Shown: positions 16,936 to 25,409 of the stretch, in pieces
Layout: the number at the start of each line of letters is the position of its first letter
How positions within the stretch are numbered: position 1 is the stretch's first letter
Origin: Crossiella equi
Lineage (GTDB): Bacteria; Actinomycetota; Actinomycetes; Mycobacteriales; Pseudonocardiaceae
Direction of reading: 5' to 3'
Length of the DNA stretch: 64,000 nt
NCBI RefSeq assembly: GCF_017876755.1
Contig: NZ_JAGIOO010000001.1
Location: forward strand, 7,177,786-7,241,785
Position numbers and translations under genes: made by a program
The notes under the pieces: model-generated
What the model was told of the DNA's origin: nothing
Seen by the model: the letters and a program-made list of their open reading frames with translations, nothing else
Databases searched by the model: none

Positions 16936-16968
16936 GGGGGTCAGGGGTTCGAATCCCCTCAGCTCCAC
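16936..16968 (+). repeat. 3' end of a tRNA- or tmRNA-like gene (second att-like remnant)
   Basis: A complete T arm, AGGGG-TTCGAAT-CCCCT at 16943-16959, is followed by CAGCTCCAC, the acceptor end seen in tmRNA (ssrA) genes. No D arm or matching 5' acceptor is visible upstream. It may be the attachment scar of a different integrative element. The end CAC is followed by TT, so CCA is not encoded. Confidence 0.45.
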
Positions 16969-16969
16969 T

Positions 16970-17485
16970 TGGTTGAGATAGCCCGAAAGCCCTGGTAGCG
17001 AGGTCCACAACTCGCTGCCAGGGCGTTCTGGTTTTTCGTGGTTTGGCCGGGTCGTGGAGGAAATCTGGAGGATCCGTGTTGATCAAGGGCAAATGTTCTG
17101 GAGCCCGATCGGCGGTTCCCTGGTGCATCATCGGGGATCTTCTGTAGCGCGCCTGTGGGCGTCATCTGTGGCTCTGCGGTGGTGATGCTGCCTGTCGGGT
17201 GTTCTTGCTCTGTCGGCCTGTTGGGGGGCTGGTAGTGCGTCGTCCAGGCCGCGGTGCGGTGCTTGTTGTTGCGCGCTGGGTTTGTCGGGTGGGCCGCCGA
17301 CTTAGGGGATGGCACATCAGCTGACGGCAGCCACAATATCCTAATTGGTGAGTACGGGCATGGACCGATCGGTGCCGGTTGGTAGTCGATCGGAGCGTTT
17401 CTAGTAGGTCTGCTGCCGGGCAGACACCAGAAATTTCCCGGCGCGTTGACGCCTTAAGAAGGACCGGCGTCCCTCCGTGACAGAC
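16970..17485. other. Non-coding stretch between att-like remnant and IS110 remnant
   Basis: About 500 bp, less GC-rich than its surroundings, with no coding frame I can support on either strand. Probably decayed element DNA. Confidence 0.35.
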
Positions 17486-17634
17486 CTGTTTTGTGGTGGT
17501 ATGGCGACTGGAACCGCCAGACCCAGCGCAACCTGTTCAACAAGCTCCTCGGGCAGCTGCACCACTGCCTCAAAGCACGTGTCACCTACTGTGAGCATCA
17601 GGCGTTTCCGCCTCCGCTCGCATCTGCGGTTTGA
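17486..17634 (+). pseudogene. 3' remnant of an IS110-family transposase
   Basis: The frame reads WWYGDWNRQTQRNLFNKLLG, then QLHHCLKARVTYCEHQAFPP and a TGA at 17632. The RxLFN-xx-LGQLHHCL block followed by a short Tyr/Glu and 'AFPP' tail is the conserved C-terminus of IS110/IS116 transposases. About 48 residues of some 400 remain. Confidence 0.55.
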
Positions 17635-17907
17635 CTTCTAACTGTCATGAGATGTCTTTGTGGATTGTTGATCGTGCAGTTGGTCAGTGGTTGGCGCCGT
17701 TGACGTTGTGAGACTTTTTGAGCAGATGCAACAAGTCTGCTTCAGGGGCTTGAGTCCGCTGATTAAGAGCCCATTTGATCAAGAATGCTTCGAAGGCCGC
17801 CGTCGCTGATGCGGCTTCTTTTGGTTCGTCGGTCTGCGGGGAAACTGCTGGTCGGCGGGCTGCTGTGGTGTGGGGCGGTCGGGTCGGGGTGTGGCGGCGC
17901 TGGGTGC
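17635..17907. other. Gene-free stretch left of IS630 element
   Basis: About 270 bp, moderately AT-rich, with no coding frame or repeat I can support. Confidence 0.3.
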
Positions 17908-19104
17908 TAGTGGCTTGTCACGCAGCCTTGGACGGGTAATGGGTCCAGGTGCGGATGGGTGAGTCGGTGGCGAAGCCGGTCTTGGGCTCAGCCCGAGTGT
18001 TGTGCCAGCGGATGTAGGCGTTGATGGCGGCGTTCTGCTCGGTGTGGCTGCGGTGGTCGGTGCCGCCCAGGGCGAAGTAGCGCAGGGCGGCGAACTCGGC
18101 CTCGATCCAGTTCAGCCAGGATCCGTAGGTCGGCAGGTAGACCAGCTCGATCTGGTTGTCCGCGCACCAGGCGCGGACGTCGAGGTCGCGGTGCGGGGAG
18201 TAGTTGTCGCAGATGACATACAACTTCTCACCGGCCCACCGCGCCCGCAGGGTCTTGAGGAAGGACAGGAACTCGAGCGCACGCTTGCGTGGCCGGATCC
18301 GGTAGAACAGCTTGCCGGTGGCCAGATCGAGCGCGGCGAGCATCTGCATGACCCCGCCGTGGCGGTGGTAGGTCGCCCGCAGCCGTTTCGGCCTGCTCTG
18401 GGGCCGCCAGGCCTTCCCCTTGCGTGGTAGCAGGTTCAACGGACCGAACTCGTCCACACAGATCACCCGCCCGTCGGTGGGCGGGTGGTCGTAGAGGTCG
18501 AGCACCCGGTGCATCTTGGCGATGAAGTCCGGGTCGGGGGAGGTCTTCCACGTGGTCGTGGTCTGCCAGGAGATCCCGGCCTCGCCCAGGATGCGGCGCA
18601 GGGTCTCCCGGCTGATCGCGGCCACGGTGCCACGCTTGAGCAGGTGCTCGCGCAGCTTGGCCAGTGACCAGGTGGCGAAGGCTGTGATGCCCCAGTCGGC
18701 GGGGGAGGTCCGGGCGATCAGGCAGATCCGGTCACGGATGTGCTCACCGATCGTCCTCGGGCGTCCCCCGCTCCATTTTGGGTCCAGCGCCGCGAACCCC
18801 CGTTCGTTGAAGGCGTGGATGACATCGCGCACGTAGTCCTGGCTGACCTGCATCAACGAGGTGATGTCCTGGACGGTTTGGCCTTGTCCGGACATCAGCA
18901 CCACGATCGCTCGCCGCAGCCGGACCGGGTCTTTCGAGCTCCGGCTGATCCGCTGCAGTTTGCGGCCGTCCTCCATCGACAACGGTCGGACGAACACGCT
19001 CGGTCGCCGAGCCATGACCACCTCCCACACTCGACATGCGGGACCAGCCTGCCGGTCCGCCCGGAAGACCGATAACCGGGTCAACGATCCGCGACAAGCC
19101 ACTA
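17908..19104 (-). mobile_element. IS630-family insertion sequence, copy 1 (intact)
   Basis: Terminal inverted repeats: CTAGTGGCTTGTC at 17907-17919 and GACAAGCCACTAG at 19093-19105. The outermost TA dinucleotides (17908-17909 and 19103-19104) fit the TA target duplication of IS630/mariner-like elements. The element is about 1.2 kb with one transposase gene. Confidence 0.85.
17918..19015 (-). CDS. IS630-family transposase (copy 1)
   Basis: 365 residues from ATG 19015 (MARRPSVFVRPLSMEDG). N-terminal helix-turn-helix domains at about 25-150 include VQDITSLMQVSQDYVRDVIH. The DDE domain has the first Asp in VICVDEFGPLNLL, the second in VICDNYSPHRDL and the Glu in SWLNWIEAEFAALR. Full length and uninterrupted, so probably active. 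The stop lies 10 bp inside the left terminal repeat. Confidence 0.92.
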   Translation of the reverse strand: MARRPSVFVRPLSMEDGRKLQRISRSSKDPVRLRRAIVVLMSGQGQTVQDITSLMQVSQDYVRDVIHAFNERGFAALDPKWSGGRPRTIGEHIRDRICLIARTSPADWGITAFATWSLAKLREHLLKRGTVAAISRETLRRILGEAGISWQTTTTWKTSPDPDFIAKMHRVLDLYDHPPTDGRVICVDEFGPLNLLPRKGKAWRPQSRPKRLRATYHRHGGVMQMLAALDLATGKLFYRIRPRKRALEFLSFLKTLRARWAGEKLYVICDNYSPHRDLDVRAWCADNQIELVYLPTYGSWLNWIEAEFAALRYFALGGTDHRSHTEQNAAINAYIRWHNTRAEPKTGFATDSPIRTWTHYPSKAA

Positions 19105-19266
19105 GTGCTGCCGTTGTGCCGGTGTATGCCACGGCGTGCCGGGCTGTATTCTGGGTGCCGAGCACGCAGGGAGCACGCACCCTCGGCTGATGTGCCCGAC
19201 CAGGAGGCGTCGGGCACGACGCTGTCATCGATGACCGCGAGAGATGCTGCCGTGCCTGTGTCATGT

Positions 19267-19677
19267 TCAGCCGCTGTTGGCAGGTTCTATGGCGATCCAT
19301 GAGCCGTCGATGTTGGCAACCACGCCGAGCCGGCGAAGGTAGGACAAGCTGGCGCTCACCGCATTGACCTCGACGGTCGTGTTCGTCGTGGACAGTCTCT
19401 CGGCGATCTCATGGCGTGTCAGCGCCGCGGCAGACTCCTGCAGGACTCTACGAACCTCAGGAGTCAGGCGCTGGCGCCGGCCAACTCGGGGGTGTTCGGT
19501 GACCTCAGGTGCTGTCGGGCGCTGCGGGAGTGCAGAGCCTGTCAGCCGTGCCAGGGACAGCGCAATCCCGTACTCCTCAGCCTTGAGTAGGCTGAGTTGC
19601 TTGAGTGTAGTAGAGATTGCGACTCGGACATCAGCCAATCGTCGAGTAAGCGTATCCGCATCTGACGCCTCTCGCAT
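19267..19677 (-). CDS. Small winged-helix protein beside the R-M genes
   Basis: 136 residues. The N-terminal half is a probable coiled coil (TLTRRLADVRVAISTTLKQL). The C-terminal half resembles a winged helix (RRVLQESAAALTRHEIAERL ... ASLSYLRRLGVVANIDGSWI). It is divergent from the cytosine methyltransferase, with about 155 bp between them. Such a position fits a controller of the restriction-modification locus or a protein that modulates the endonuclease, but that is inference. Family not recognised. Confidence 0.6.
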   Translation of the reverse strand: MREASDADTLTRRLADVRVAISTTLKQLSLLKAEEYGIALSLARLTGSALPQRPTAPEVTEHPRVGRRQRLTPEVRRVLQESAAALTRHEIAERLSTTNTTVEVNAVSASLSYLRRLGVVANIDGSWIAIEPANSG

Positions 19678-19832
19678 CCCCTAACTGTACAAGACGATCG
19701 TCAAACAGGATCAAGTTGACTTGACTTGACTACCGAGTGTGGGTTCCATGGTGCACTGCGTGTGACGGAGGGGCTTTCAGGCACTGTCGGCTGTTCGTCG
19801 TACCGTATGGGCTGGCCAAGGAGGAGCAGACG

Positions 19833-21056
19833 TTGAGCATGCGTGCAGGCAGGGTGGTGGACCTCTTCTCCGGCGGGGGAGGGATGAGCTGCGGGTTTCA
19901 TGCTCATCCAGCGTTCGAGATGGTAGGCGCCGCCGATGTTGAGACGGGAAAACCGAGCACTGGACATGGCGCGCTGGGCTGTAACGCAACGTATAGCGAA
20001 AATATCGGTGTAGAGCCCCTTGCTGTTGATCTAGGAAAAATCGCGCCAGACGAACTCGCCGCGAAGGTCATGCCCGCGGGTGTTAACGAGCTTGAGATTC
20101 TCCTGGCCTGCCCGCCCTGCACGGGGTTCAGCAGAGCTGTGTCCAACAACTGGGTAGAAGATGATCCGCGAAACTCTCTGGTTGCGCATGTAGCGGACTT
20201 TGTTGCCGAACTTCGACCGAAGATTCTCATGATGGAAAATGTGCCGCAACTGATCACCGGTAGTTTCCGTCAACACTTCGCCGCGCTACGCGCTCAGTTG
20301 AGCACTATGGGGTATACCGTTCACGCCTCCTCGCATCGACTGGCCGACTTCGGTCTTCCTCAGCTGCGTGAGCGCGCTCTGGTGATTGCAGTACACAAAA
20401 ATCTTCCGCTCCGTACTTTGGAAGACTTGTGGCAAGGCTACGGAGTTAACCCTCAAGCCACTACTGTCCGACGGGCCATTGGTCACCTCCCTGCCGTTGT
20501 CAGCGGGGAGGAACATCCGGAAGACTCTAATCATACGAGCACCAAGCTGGTGGGGGAATCGCTAGAGCGCATCAAGGCTATCCCTCACGATGGTGGAAGT
20601 TGGCCGGACCTGCTCGGGGACTCCAAGAAAGAGAAGTATCTCATTCCCTCGATGTGGAAAGCGGTGAATATCGGTCGACTCAACAGCTACCGGGACGTGT
20701 ATGGCCGCATGGCGTGGGATCGACCGGCTCCTACCATCAAGCGAGAATGTTCCCATGTGGGTAATGGGCGCTACGCCCATCCCGTTCAGGATCGCCAATG
20801 TACGGTGCGGGAATTGGCGATCCTGAACGGGTTTCCGGCTACCTACCGATTTGTTGGGGCCAGCAGAAAGAACCTGTACCGCCAGATCGGTGACGCGGTG
20901 CCGCCGCTCATTTCCTACCAGCTGGCCTGGGTGGCCCACTGGATCATGACCGGCACACGCCCCGATATTGAGCAGATCATCCTATCCGACACCTCTCTGG
21001 CCATTGAGGACCTGGAATGTCGGCAAGGGGTAGGCGATCAGTTGACTTTGGTGTAA
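19833..21056 (+). CDS. C5-cytosine DNA methyltransferase (type II)
   Basis: About 407 residues from TTG 19833, chosen because AAGGAGGAG lies 6-7 nt upstream; ATG 19839 is an alternative. Motif I is VVDLFSGGGGMSCGF, motif IV with the catalytic Cys is LLACPPCTGFSRA, motif VI is MMENVPQL, motif VIII is LPQLRERALVIA, and motif X is YRQIGDAVPPLI. The target-recognition region lies between VIII and IX. It modifies cytosine at C5 to protect host DNA from the cognate nuclease. The 3' end overlaps the convergent endonuclease gene by 19 bp, which ties the two genes together. Confidence 0.92.
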   Translation: MSMRAGRVVDLFSGGGGMSCGFHAHPAFEMVGAADVETGKPSTGHGALGCNATYSENIGVEPLAVDLGKIAPDELAAKVMPAGVNELEILLACPPCTGFSRAVSNNWVEDDPRNSLVAHVADFVAELRPKILMMENVPQLITGSFRQHFAALRAQLSTMGYTVHASSHRLADFGLPQLRERALVIAVHKNLPLRTLEDLWQGYGVNPQATTVRRAIGHLPAVVSGEEHPEDSNHTSTKLVGESLERIKAIPHDGGSWPDLLGDSKKEKYLIPSMWKAVNIGRLNSYRDVYGRMAWDRPAPTIKRECSHVGNGRYAHPVQDRQCTVRELAILNGFPATYRFVGASRKNLYRQIGDAVPPLISYQLAWVAHWIMTGTRPDIEQIILSDTSLAIEDLECRQGVGDQLTLV

Positions 21057-21865
21057 AGCTGAAGACTCTCCGTGCTGCTCCGCGGCACTACCCACGTACC
21101 GTGGTGCACGCAGTGCTCGACCTGATACCACAGTCGGATCTTTTCCACGCTGGAGTCCAGCAAAATACGGAACGCCTTAGAGGAGCGGCCCTGGTGGAAG
21201 AAGTCTGCACCAAAGCTCAGGGCCGCTTTCTTGCCTTTGGCGCTTGCCTTCTTCTCGAACATCTCTGGCGTGGCATTGGAGAAGCAGTCGATCAGCAACT
21301 GCTTGGGAATCTCTTCAAGCTTGTAGATGGTCGAGTCTGGGCGCGTGAACGCGCGAAGTATCAAGATTCTGTCATACCCGTTCATGTGGGCGGGGATTCT
21401 CTCGCGCACCCCTGCGGCGCACTCCACGTTTGATGGGCAGTCCCTGACCCAGCGTGCTTCCATAAATTTTTCGATCTTGACCTGTTTGGTGGAAATTCCC
21501 TGGGCTGCCTCAGTTTTCAGAGACCACCGGTAGTCGCCCCCGTGGACATCGTAACTGGATTCACCTGGTGTCGGATTCAGCTCAGCGGAGTGCCCTTGAG
21601 CTATCAAACACTGCTTCAGCAGATACTCGAACGGCCGTTTGCTAAAAGCCTCCTCGTGTAGCGAGTGGTGCAGAACAAGAAAATTCGACACGATCTCGGC
21701 AAAGCGGGAATCAACCAAGTCGCTGGCTGGTTCAGCAAGAAACTCAACCGGGGTGTGAAGAGCACGAACCACCGATGAGACCATCTGTAGTTGATTCTCG
21801 GTCAGGCCTGCCAAGCCAGCCACAAGGTTGGCGTGGAGCGAGGACGTAGCGTCGTGTCCGAGCAT
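21038..21865 (-). CDS. Probable type II restriction endonuclease
   Basis: 275 residues, convergent with the methyltransferase and overlapping its 3' end. A PD-(D/E)XK-like nuclease core is visible at about residues 105-125: SSYDVHGGDYRWSLKTEAAQ, with Asp in SYDV, then Lys and Glu in SLKTE. Further Lys-rich segments (TKQVKIEKFMEARW) could contact DNA. The recognition site cannot be read from sequence. The pairing with an orphan-free C5 methyltransferase is the main evidence for function. Lower GC than flanking genes suggests horizontal transfer. Confidence 0.75.
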   Translation of the reverse strand: MLGHDATSSLHANLVAGLAGLTENQLQMVSSVVRALHTPVEFLAEPASDLVDSRFAEIVSNFLVLHHSLHEEAFSKRPFEYLLKQCLIAQGHSAELNPTPGESSYDVHGGDYRWSLKTEAAQGISTKQVKIEKFMEARWVRDCPSNVECAAGVRERIPAHMNGYDRILILRAFTRPDSTIYKLEEIPKQLLIDCFSNATPEMFEKKASAKGKKAALSFGADFFHQGRSSKAFRILLDSSVEKIRLWYQVEHCVHHGTWVVPRSSTESLQLYTKVN

Positions 21866-21997
21866 GACGAGATCCTAGAGGCAGGCCCCGGCATCCTCGA
21901 GGTGCTCTTCGAACACGAGTGGTAGCGGACCTCACTGCAGGGCACACCACACCGGGGTTCTCCCTGCTGACGGAGGCAACTGACTGGCACAAGATCC

Positions 21998-22369
21998 TTG
22001 CTATGCGAGGGACCCGCCCCGGTACCGGCAGAACGGAACCGCGACCGAGGCAGGCTGCGTCGGCATGGTGAGCGGCGGCTGCTGCGGTGGGTGGATCACG
22101 CCTACCGGCTGCGCCGGCCCGACGGGCGGTGGACGTACGTGGCCGAGCCGTACGAGGTGGACGTGTCCGCGGTGAGAGATCTGGCGTATCTGGTGGGCCA
22201 GGGGTTTGAGGTTGAGGTGAGCGCTGCCCGTGCCCGGCATCATCCAGGCCGCTCGATCGCTATCGAGATCACCCCGACCACCGCAGATCAAGATTGGCCA
22301 CTCGATGTTCGAGAAACTGTAGGCGCTCGAGGGTGTCACCGTATCATGGTGCACCGCAGGCCCAATTGA
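21998..22369 (+). CDS. Hypothetical protein, possibly N-terminally truncated
   Basis: A frame of 123 residues from TTG 21998. The middle part has good actinobacterial codon use and reads RWVDHAYRLRRPDGRWTYVA, then AVRDLAYLVGQGFEVEVSAA. It could be a small alpha/beta domain. There is no good ribosome-binding site and no recognised family, so the real gene may have begun further upstream and been cut. Confidence 0.35.
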   Translation: MLCEGPAPVPAERNRDRGRLRRHGERRLLRWVDHAYRLRRPDGRWTYVAEPYEVDVSAVRDLAYLVGQGFEVEVSAARARHHPGRSIAIEITPTTADQDWPLDVRETVGARGCHRIMVHRRPN

Positions 22370-22452
22370 TCTTGAGGTCGGGTCGATCCAGGTGCATAGT
22401 CGACAACTCTTGTGAACCTATTAATGCTTCCGGAAATCTTCTTCAGGCTGCC

Positions 22453-22671
22453 ATGCTGATTCGCCGTAGCTTGGTGGGGGAGGGGATACATGGTGATGAG
22501 GCCCGGAGGTTGCTGTCGGATATCTCGCTGTCGTTGGGGGTCTTGAAGGACGCGGTGGGCGACGTGCAAGAAATCTCTGCTGTCTGGTGCGGCGGGCGGC
22601 TTCAACCCAGCGCGAAGGTGAAACAGGCTGTGCAGGACATGAACGAGTTGGCTAGTGCTGTGACCGGTTAG
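22453..22671 (+). pseudogene. Small helical protein gene cut at its 3' end by insertion sequences
   Basis: From ATG 22453 it reads MLIRRSLVGEGIHGDEARRL, then LLSDISLSLGVLKDAVGDVQ and a C-terminus ending NELASAVTG. The last residues are encoded by CTAGTGCTGTGACCGGTTAG, which is an IS630-type terminal sequence seen again at 25407. The natural C-terminus is therefore lost. Family not recognised. Confidence 0.45.
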
Positions 22672-24084
22672 TACTACAGTCGCAGGCCGTGATCTTTGAG
22701 TCGTCGCTGGTAGTGGCATTGTCGGGCTCGGTGCTGGTGGCGTCGTCGCCAGTGTGACCAGGCCTCGGTGTGGGAACGCGGGTGCGGGGTGAAGGTCAGG
22801 GCGTTGTGCAGGCGCCTGATCTCGTTGACGCTCAACGGGATCAGGCCGTCATCAGGGTCTGCGGAGCCCCTTTTTCCGTTTTCGCGGTCACGGCGAGGAA
22901 GGCGTGGGCGAGCATCGCGAGGGTGACATGCCGGTACCAGGCGCCGTACTTGCGGACCTGGTAGTGATCCAAGCCGACCTCGTTCTTGGCCGCCTGGAAG
23001 CATTCCTCGACCGCCCACCGGCTCCCGGCCACCGCGATCAGCACCTCCAGCGGGGCCGGATCCGGTGTGTGACACAGGAAGTACGCCAGTTCGCGGACGC
23101 CCTTGGCGTTAGGGGTGAACGAGCGGCGGACCAGCAGACGATGGCGTTCACCGGCCTCGACCAGCGCCCAGTCATACAGCCGTGGTCCCTTGGCGCCGTC
23201 AGCGCAGGAGCGGCGCTGCCAGGCCGTGTTCGGCACGAGCCTGGCCAGCACGTCGGCGCGTCGTTTCCCCGCCGCGGTCGGGAGTCCCTGCTTGCAGGGG
23301 ATCGCCATGACGTAGGCGATACGCCGTTGTTCCAGCCAGGACCGCAGGCCGGGGTTCTGGCCGTAGGCCTCATCAGCGGTGAACCAGGAGAACGGCACCC
23401 CCGCCTCCACGGCCCGCTCCAGCATGAGCCGGGCCAGTTCCGGTTTCGTCGCGAACTCCACCTCGTCGCTGATCCCGGCCTCACGACAGCGGTCCCGGTC
23501 AGCGCACCAGCTGGCCTGGGGCAGGTAGAGCTCGCGGTCGATTAGCGCTCGTCCGTGCGGGGAGGAGTAGGCCAGGAACACCCCGAGCTGGCAGTTCTCG
23601 ATCCGCCCGGCGGCACCCGAGTACTGCCGTTGCACTCCGGCGGACTTGAGGCCTTTCTTCAGGAACCCGGTCTCGTCGGCGACCAGCACCGCCTGCTCGT
23701 GCCCGAGATGGTCGGTCACATAGCCGCGCAGGTCGTCGCGAACGGTGTCGGCGTCCCACACCGCGTGGCCGAGCAGGCGTTGCATGCCATCCGGGGTGGC
23801 CTCGCCGGCCTGCTCGGCCAGGGTCCACCCGTTCTTGCGTTCGGTCCGCGACAACAGGCCCAGCAGGTAGGCTCTGGCCCGTTTACGGGTCTGGACCTGC
23901 GCGAATCTGCCCGCGAGCCGGGCGAACAGGTCGTCGAATCCCGCCCGCCAGGCGTCCAGGTCTAAGATCGGCAAGGCGGCCACCGTTTCGCTTCGAGTCC
24001 CATCACACCTCGAAGTTGATCACGGTGGCCGTCTCACACTCCGACCAGGGCACCGACCAAGGTCACGCCATGCGGCTGTAGTAC
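22671..24084 (-). mobile_element. IS701-family insertion sequence
   Basis: Terminal inverted repeats GTACTACAGTCGCA (22671-22684) and TGCGGCTGTAGTAC (24071-24084), 13 of 14 matching. The flanks read GGTTA on the left and TAGGA on the right. It is inserted next to an IS630-type end at 22652. Confidence 0.8.
22674..23983 (-). pseudogene. IS701-family transposase with C-terminal frameshift
   Basis: From GTG 23983 the frame encodes 380 residues (MAALPILDLDAWRAGFDDLF). It has the IS701/DDE-5 hallmarks: VLVADETGFLKKG, VPFSWFTADEAYGQNP and SRWAVEECFQAAKNEVGLDHY. It ends early at 22841 with QTLMTA. The expected tail resumes in another frame as GLIPLSVNEIRRLHNALTFT and SHWRRRHQHRARQCHYQRR, up to 22674. 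A single indel near 22860 explains this. The catalytic part is complete, so residual activity is possible. Confidence 0.8.
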
Positions 24085-24254
24085 TAGGAGTCAGAGGCAC
24101 ACATCAACTCATCACGCCTACGCCTGCGCGTAGGCACCGTGTCCTGCTGTGGGGGCTGAAGAACCCTGTAGCGATACCGTTGCCTATGACCGGCGGCAAC
24201 ACCGTCTACGTGACCACGTGGCCGCGAAACTACCGGATGATGTTGACCTCGTTC
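24085..24254. other. Short segment trapped between IS701 and IS630 copy 2
   Basis: 170 bp of interrupted target DNA. A frame from ATG 24186 (MTGGNTVYVTTWPRNYRMML) is ended at 24257 by the TAG of the IS630 left end. It may be a gene fragment; its family is not recognised. Confidence 0.3.
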
Positions 24255-25369
24255 TAGTGAGCTGGTCCAGAGATTCGTCGGCAGTGGCGACCGATCTTGT
24301 CGAGGATGTGGTCGGCGGTGGCGGTCCAGCGGAACGGGTGTGGGTCGGTGTTCCACAGCTTGATCCACTGTTCGAGGGCTTCGCTGAGCTGATCGACGGA
24401 GCAGAACACGCCACGGTCGAGCTGTCGTCGTTGGAGTTCGGCGAACCAGCGCTCGACCTCGTTGAGCCAGGACGAGTAGGTCGGCGTGAAGTGCAGATGG
24501 AACCGGGGATGGGCCAACAGCCATTTGTGGATGGCGGGTGCTTTGTGGACGGACAGGTTGTCGCAGATCAGATGCGCTTGCAGGGCGGGGTCGGTCTCGC
24601 GGTCGATCTGGTCGAGGAAGTCACGGAACTCCACCGCGCGGTGGTGGGGTGACAGTTTGCTGATCACCTTCCCAGTGGCGGTGTCCAGGGCGGCGAACAG
24701 GTCGATCGTGCCGTGGCGGATGTAGTCGAAGCTGCGGCGTTCCGGGACGCCGGGCGTCATCGGAGCGACGGGCGCGACCCGCTCGGTGGCCTGGATGCCC
24801 GGCTTCTCGTCCACCGACAGCACCAGCGCCCCCTCCGGCGGGTTCAGGTATAAGCCGACCACGTCGTGGACCTTGTCCACCAGGTGCGGGTCGGTGGAGA
24901 GGGTGAAGTACTCGACCTGGTGCGGATCCAGCCCGAACGCCTGCCAGACCCGCCGCACCGAGGACGCGGACATGCCCACCTGCTTGGCCAACTCCCGCCG
25001 GGACCAGTGCGTTGCGCCTTCGGGCGCGGACTCCAACGTCGTGACCACCACCTCCTCGACAGCCGCGTCAGTGATCGTTCGCGGAGCGCCGGGCCGGGGC
25101 AGATCGGCCAGCCCCGCCAGACGGTCCCGGATGAACCGCCTGCGCCATGTGCCCACCGTGTCCCGACAGCACCCGAGCACATCGGCGACCTCACCGTCCG
25201 GGCGGCCACCCTCGCACAACAGCACAATCCGCGCCCGCAACGCCAAGCCCTGCGCGGTCTTGCGCCGATGCGCCCACCCATACAGGACCCGCCGCTCCCC
25301 ATCGGTCAGAACAAGCTTTTGCTGCGGTTTTCCAGCCATACCAACACTGTCCGCCGCTGGCACGGACAC
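24254..25369 (-). CDS. IS630-family transposase (copy 2)
   Basis: 371 residues from GTG 25369; ATG 25339 (MAGKPQQKLVLTDGER) is equally likely. N-terminal HTH region VADVLGCCRDTVGTWRRRF. The DDE triad is visible as LVLSVDEKPGIQA, AHLICDNLSVHKAP and SSWLNEVERWFAELQ. This is a different IS630 subgroup from copy 1 and appears complete. The stop codon is formed by the terminal repeat. Confidence 0.92.
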   Translation of the reverse strand: MSVPAADSVGMAGKPQQKLVLTDGERRVLYGWAHRRKTAQGLALRARIVLLCEGGRPDGEVADVLGCCRDTVGTWRRRFIRDRLAGLADLPRPGAPRTITDAAVEEVVVTTLESAPEGATHWSRRELAKQVGMSASSVRRVWQAFGLDPHQVEYFTLSTDPHLVDKVHDVVGLYLNPPEGALVLSVDEKPGIQATERVAPVAPMTPGVPERRSFDYIRHGTIDLFAALDTATGKVISKLSPHHRAVEFRDFLDQIDRETDPALQAHLICDNLSVHKAPAIHKWLLAHPRFHLHFTPTYSSWLNEVERWFAELQRRQLDRGVFCSVDQLSEALEQWIKLWNTDPHPFRWTATADHILDKIGRHCRRISGPAH

Positions 25370-25409
25370 GCAACGACATCAGCAGACGAACTTCAAGACC
25401 AGCTCACTA
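24255..25409 (-). mobile_element. IS630-family insertion sequence, copy 2
   Basis: Terminal inverted repeats: CTAGTGAGCTGGTC at 24254-24267 and GACCAGCTCACTAG at 25397-25410, with TA at each outer edge. Its right end directly abuts the left end of IS630 copy 3 (TAGTGCTGTGACC), so it inserted exactly at that element's TA junction. Confidence 0.85.

Noticed and set aside
16799-17131. Minus-strand frame containing GAEGIRTPDPHTASVG
   Set aside because: It is antisense to the tRNA/tmRNA-like 3' end at 16936-16968, with no other coding support.
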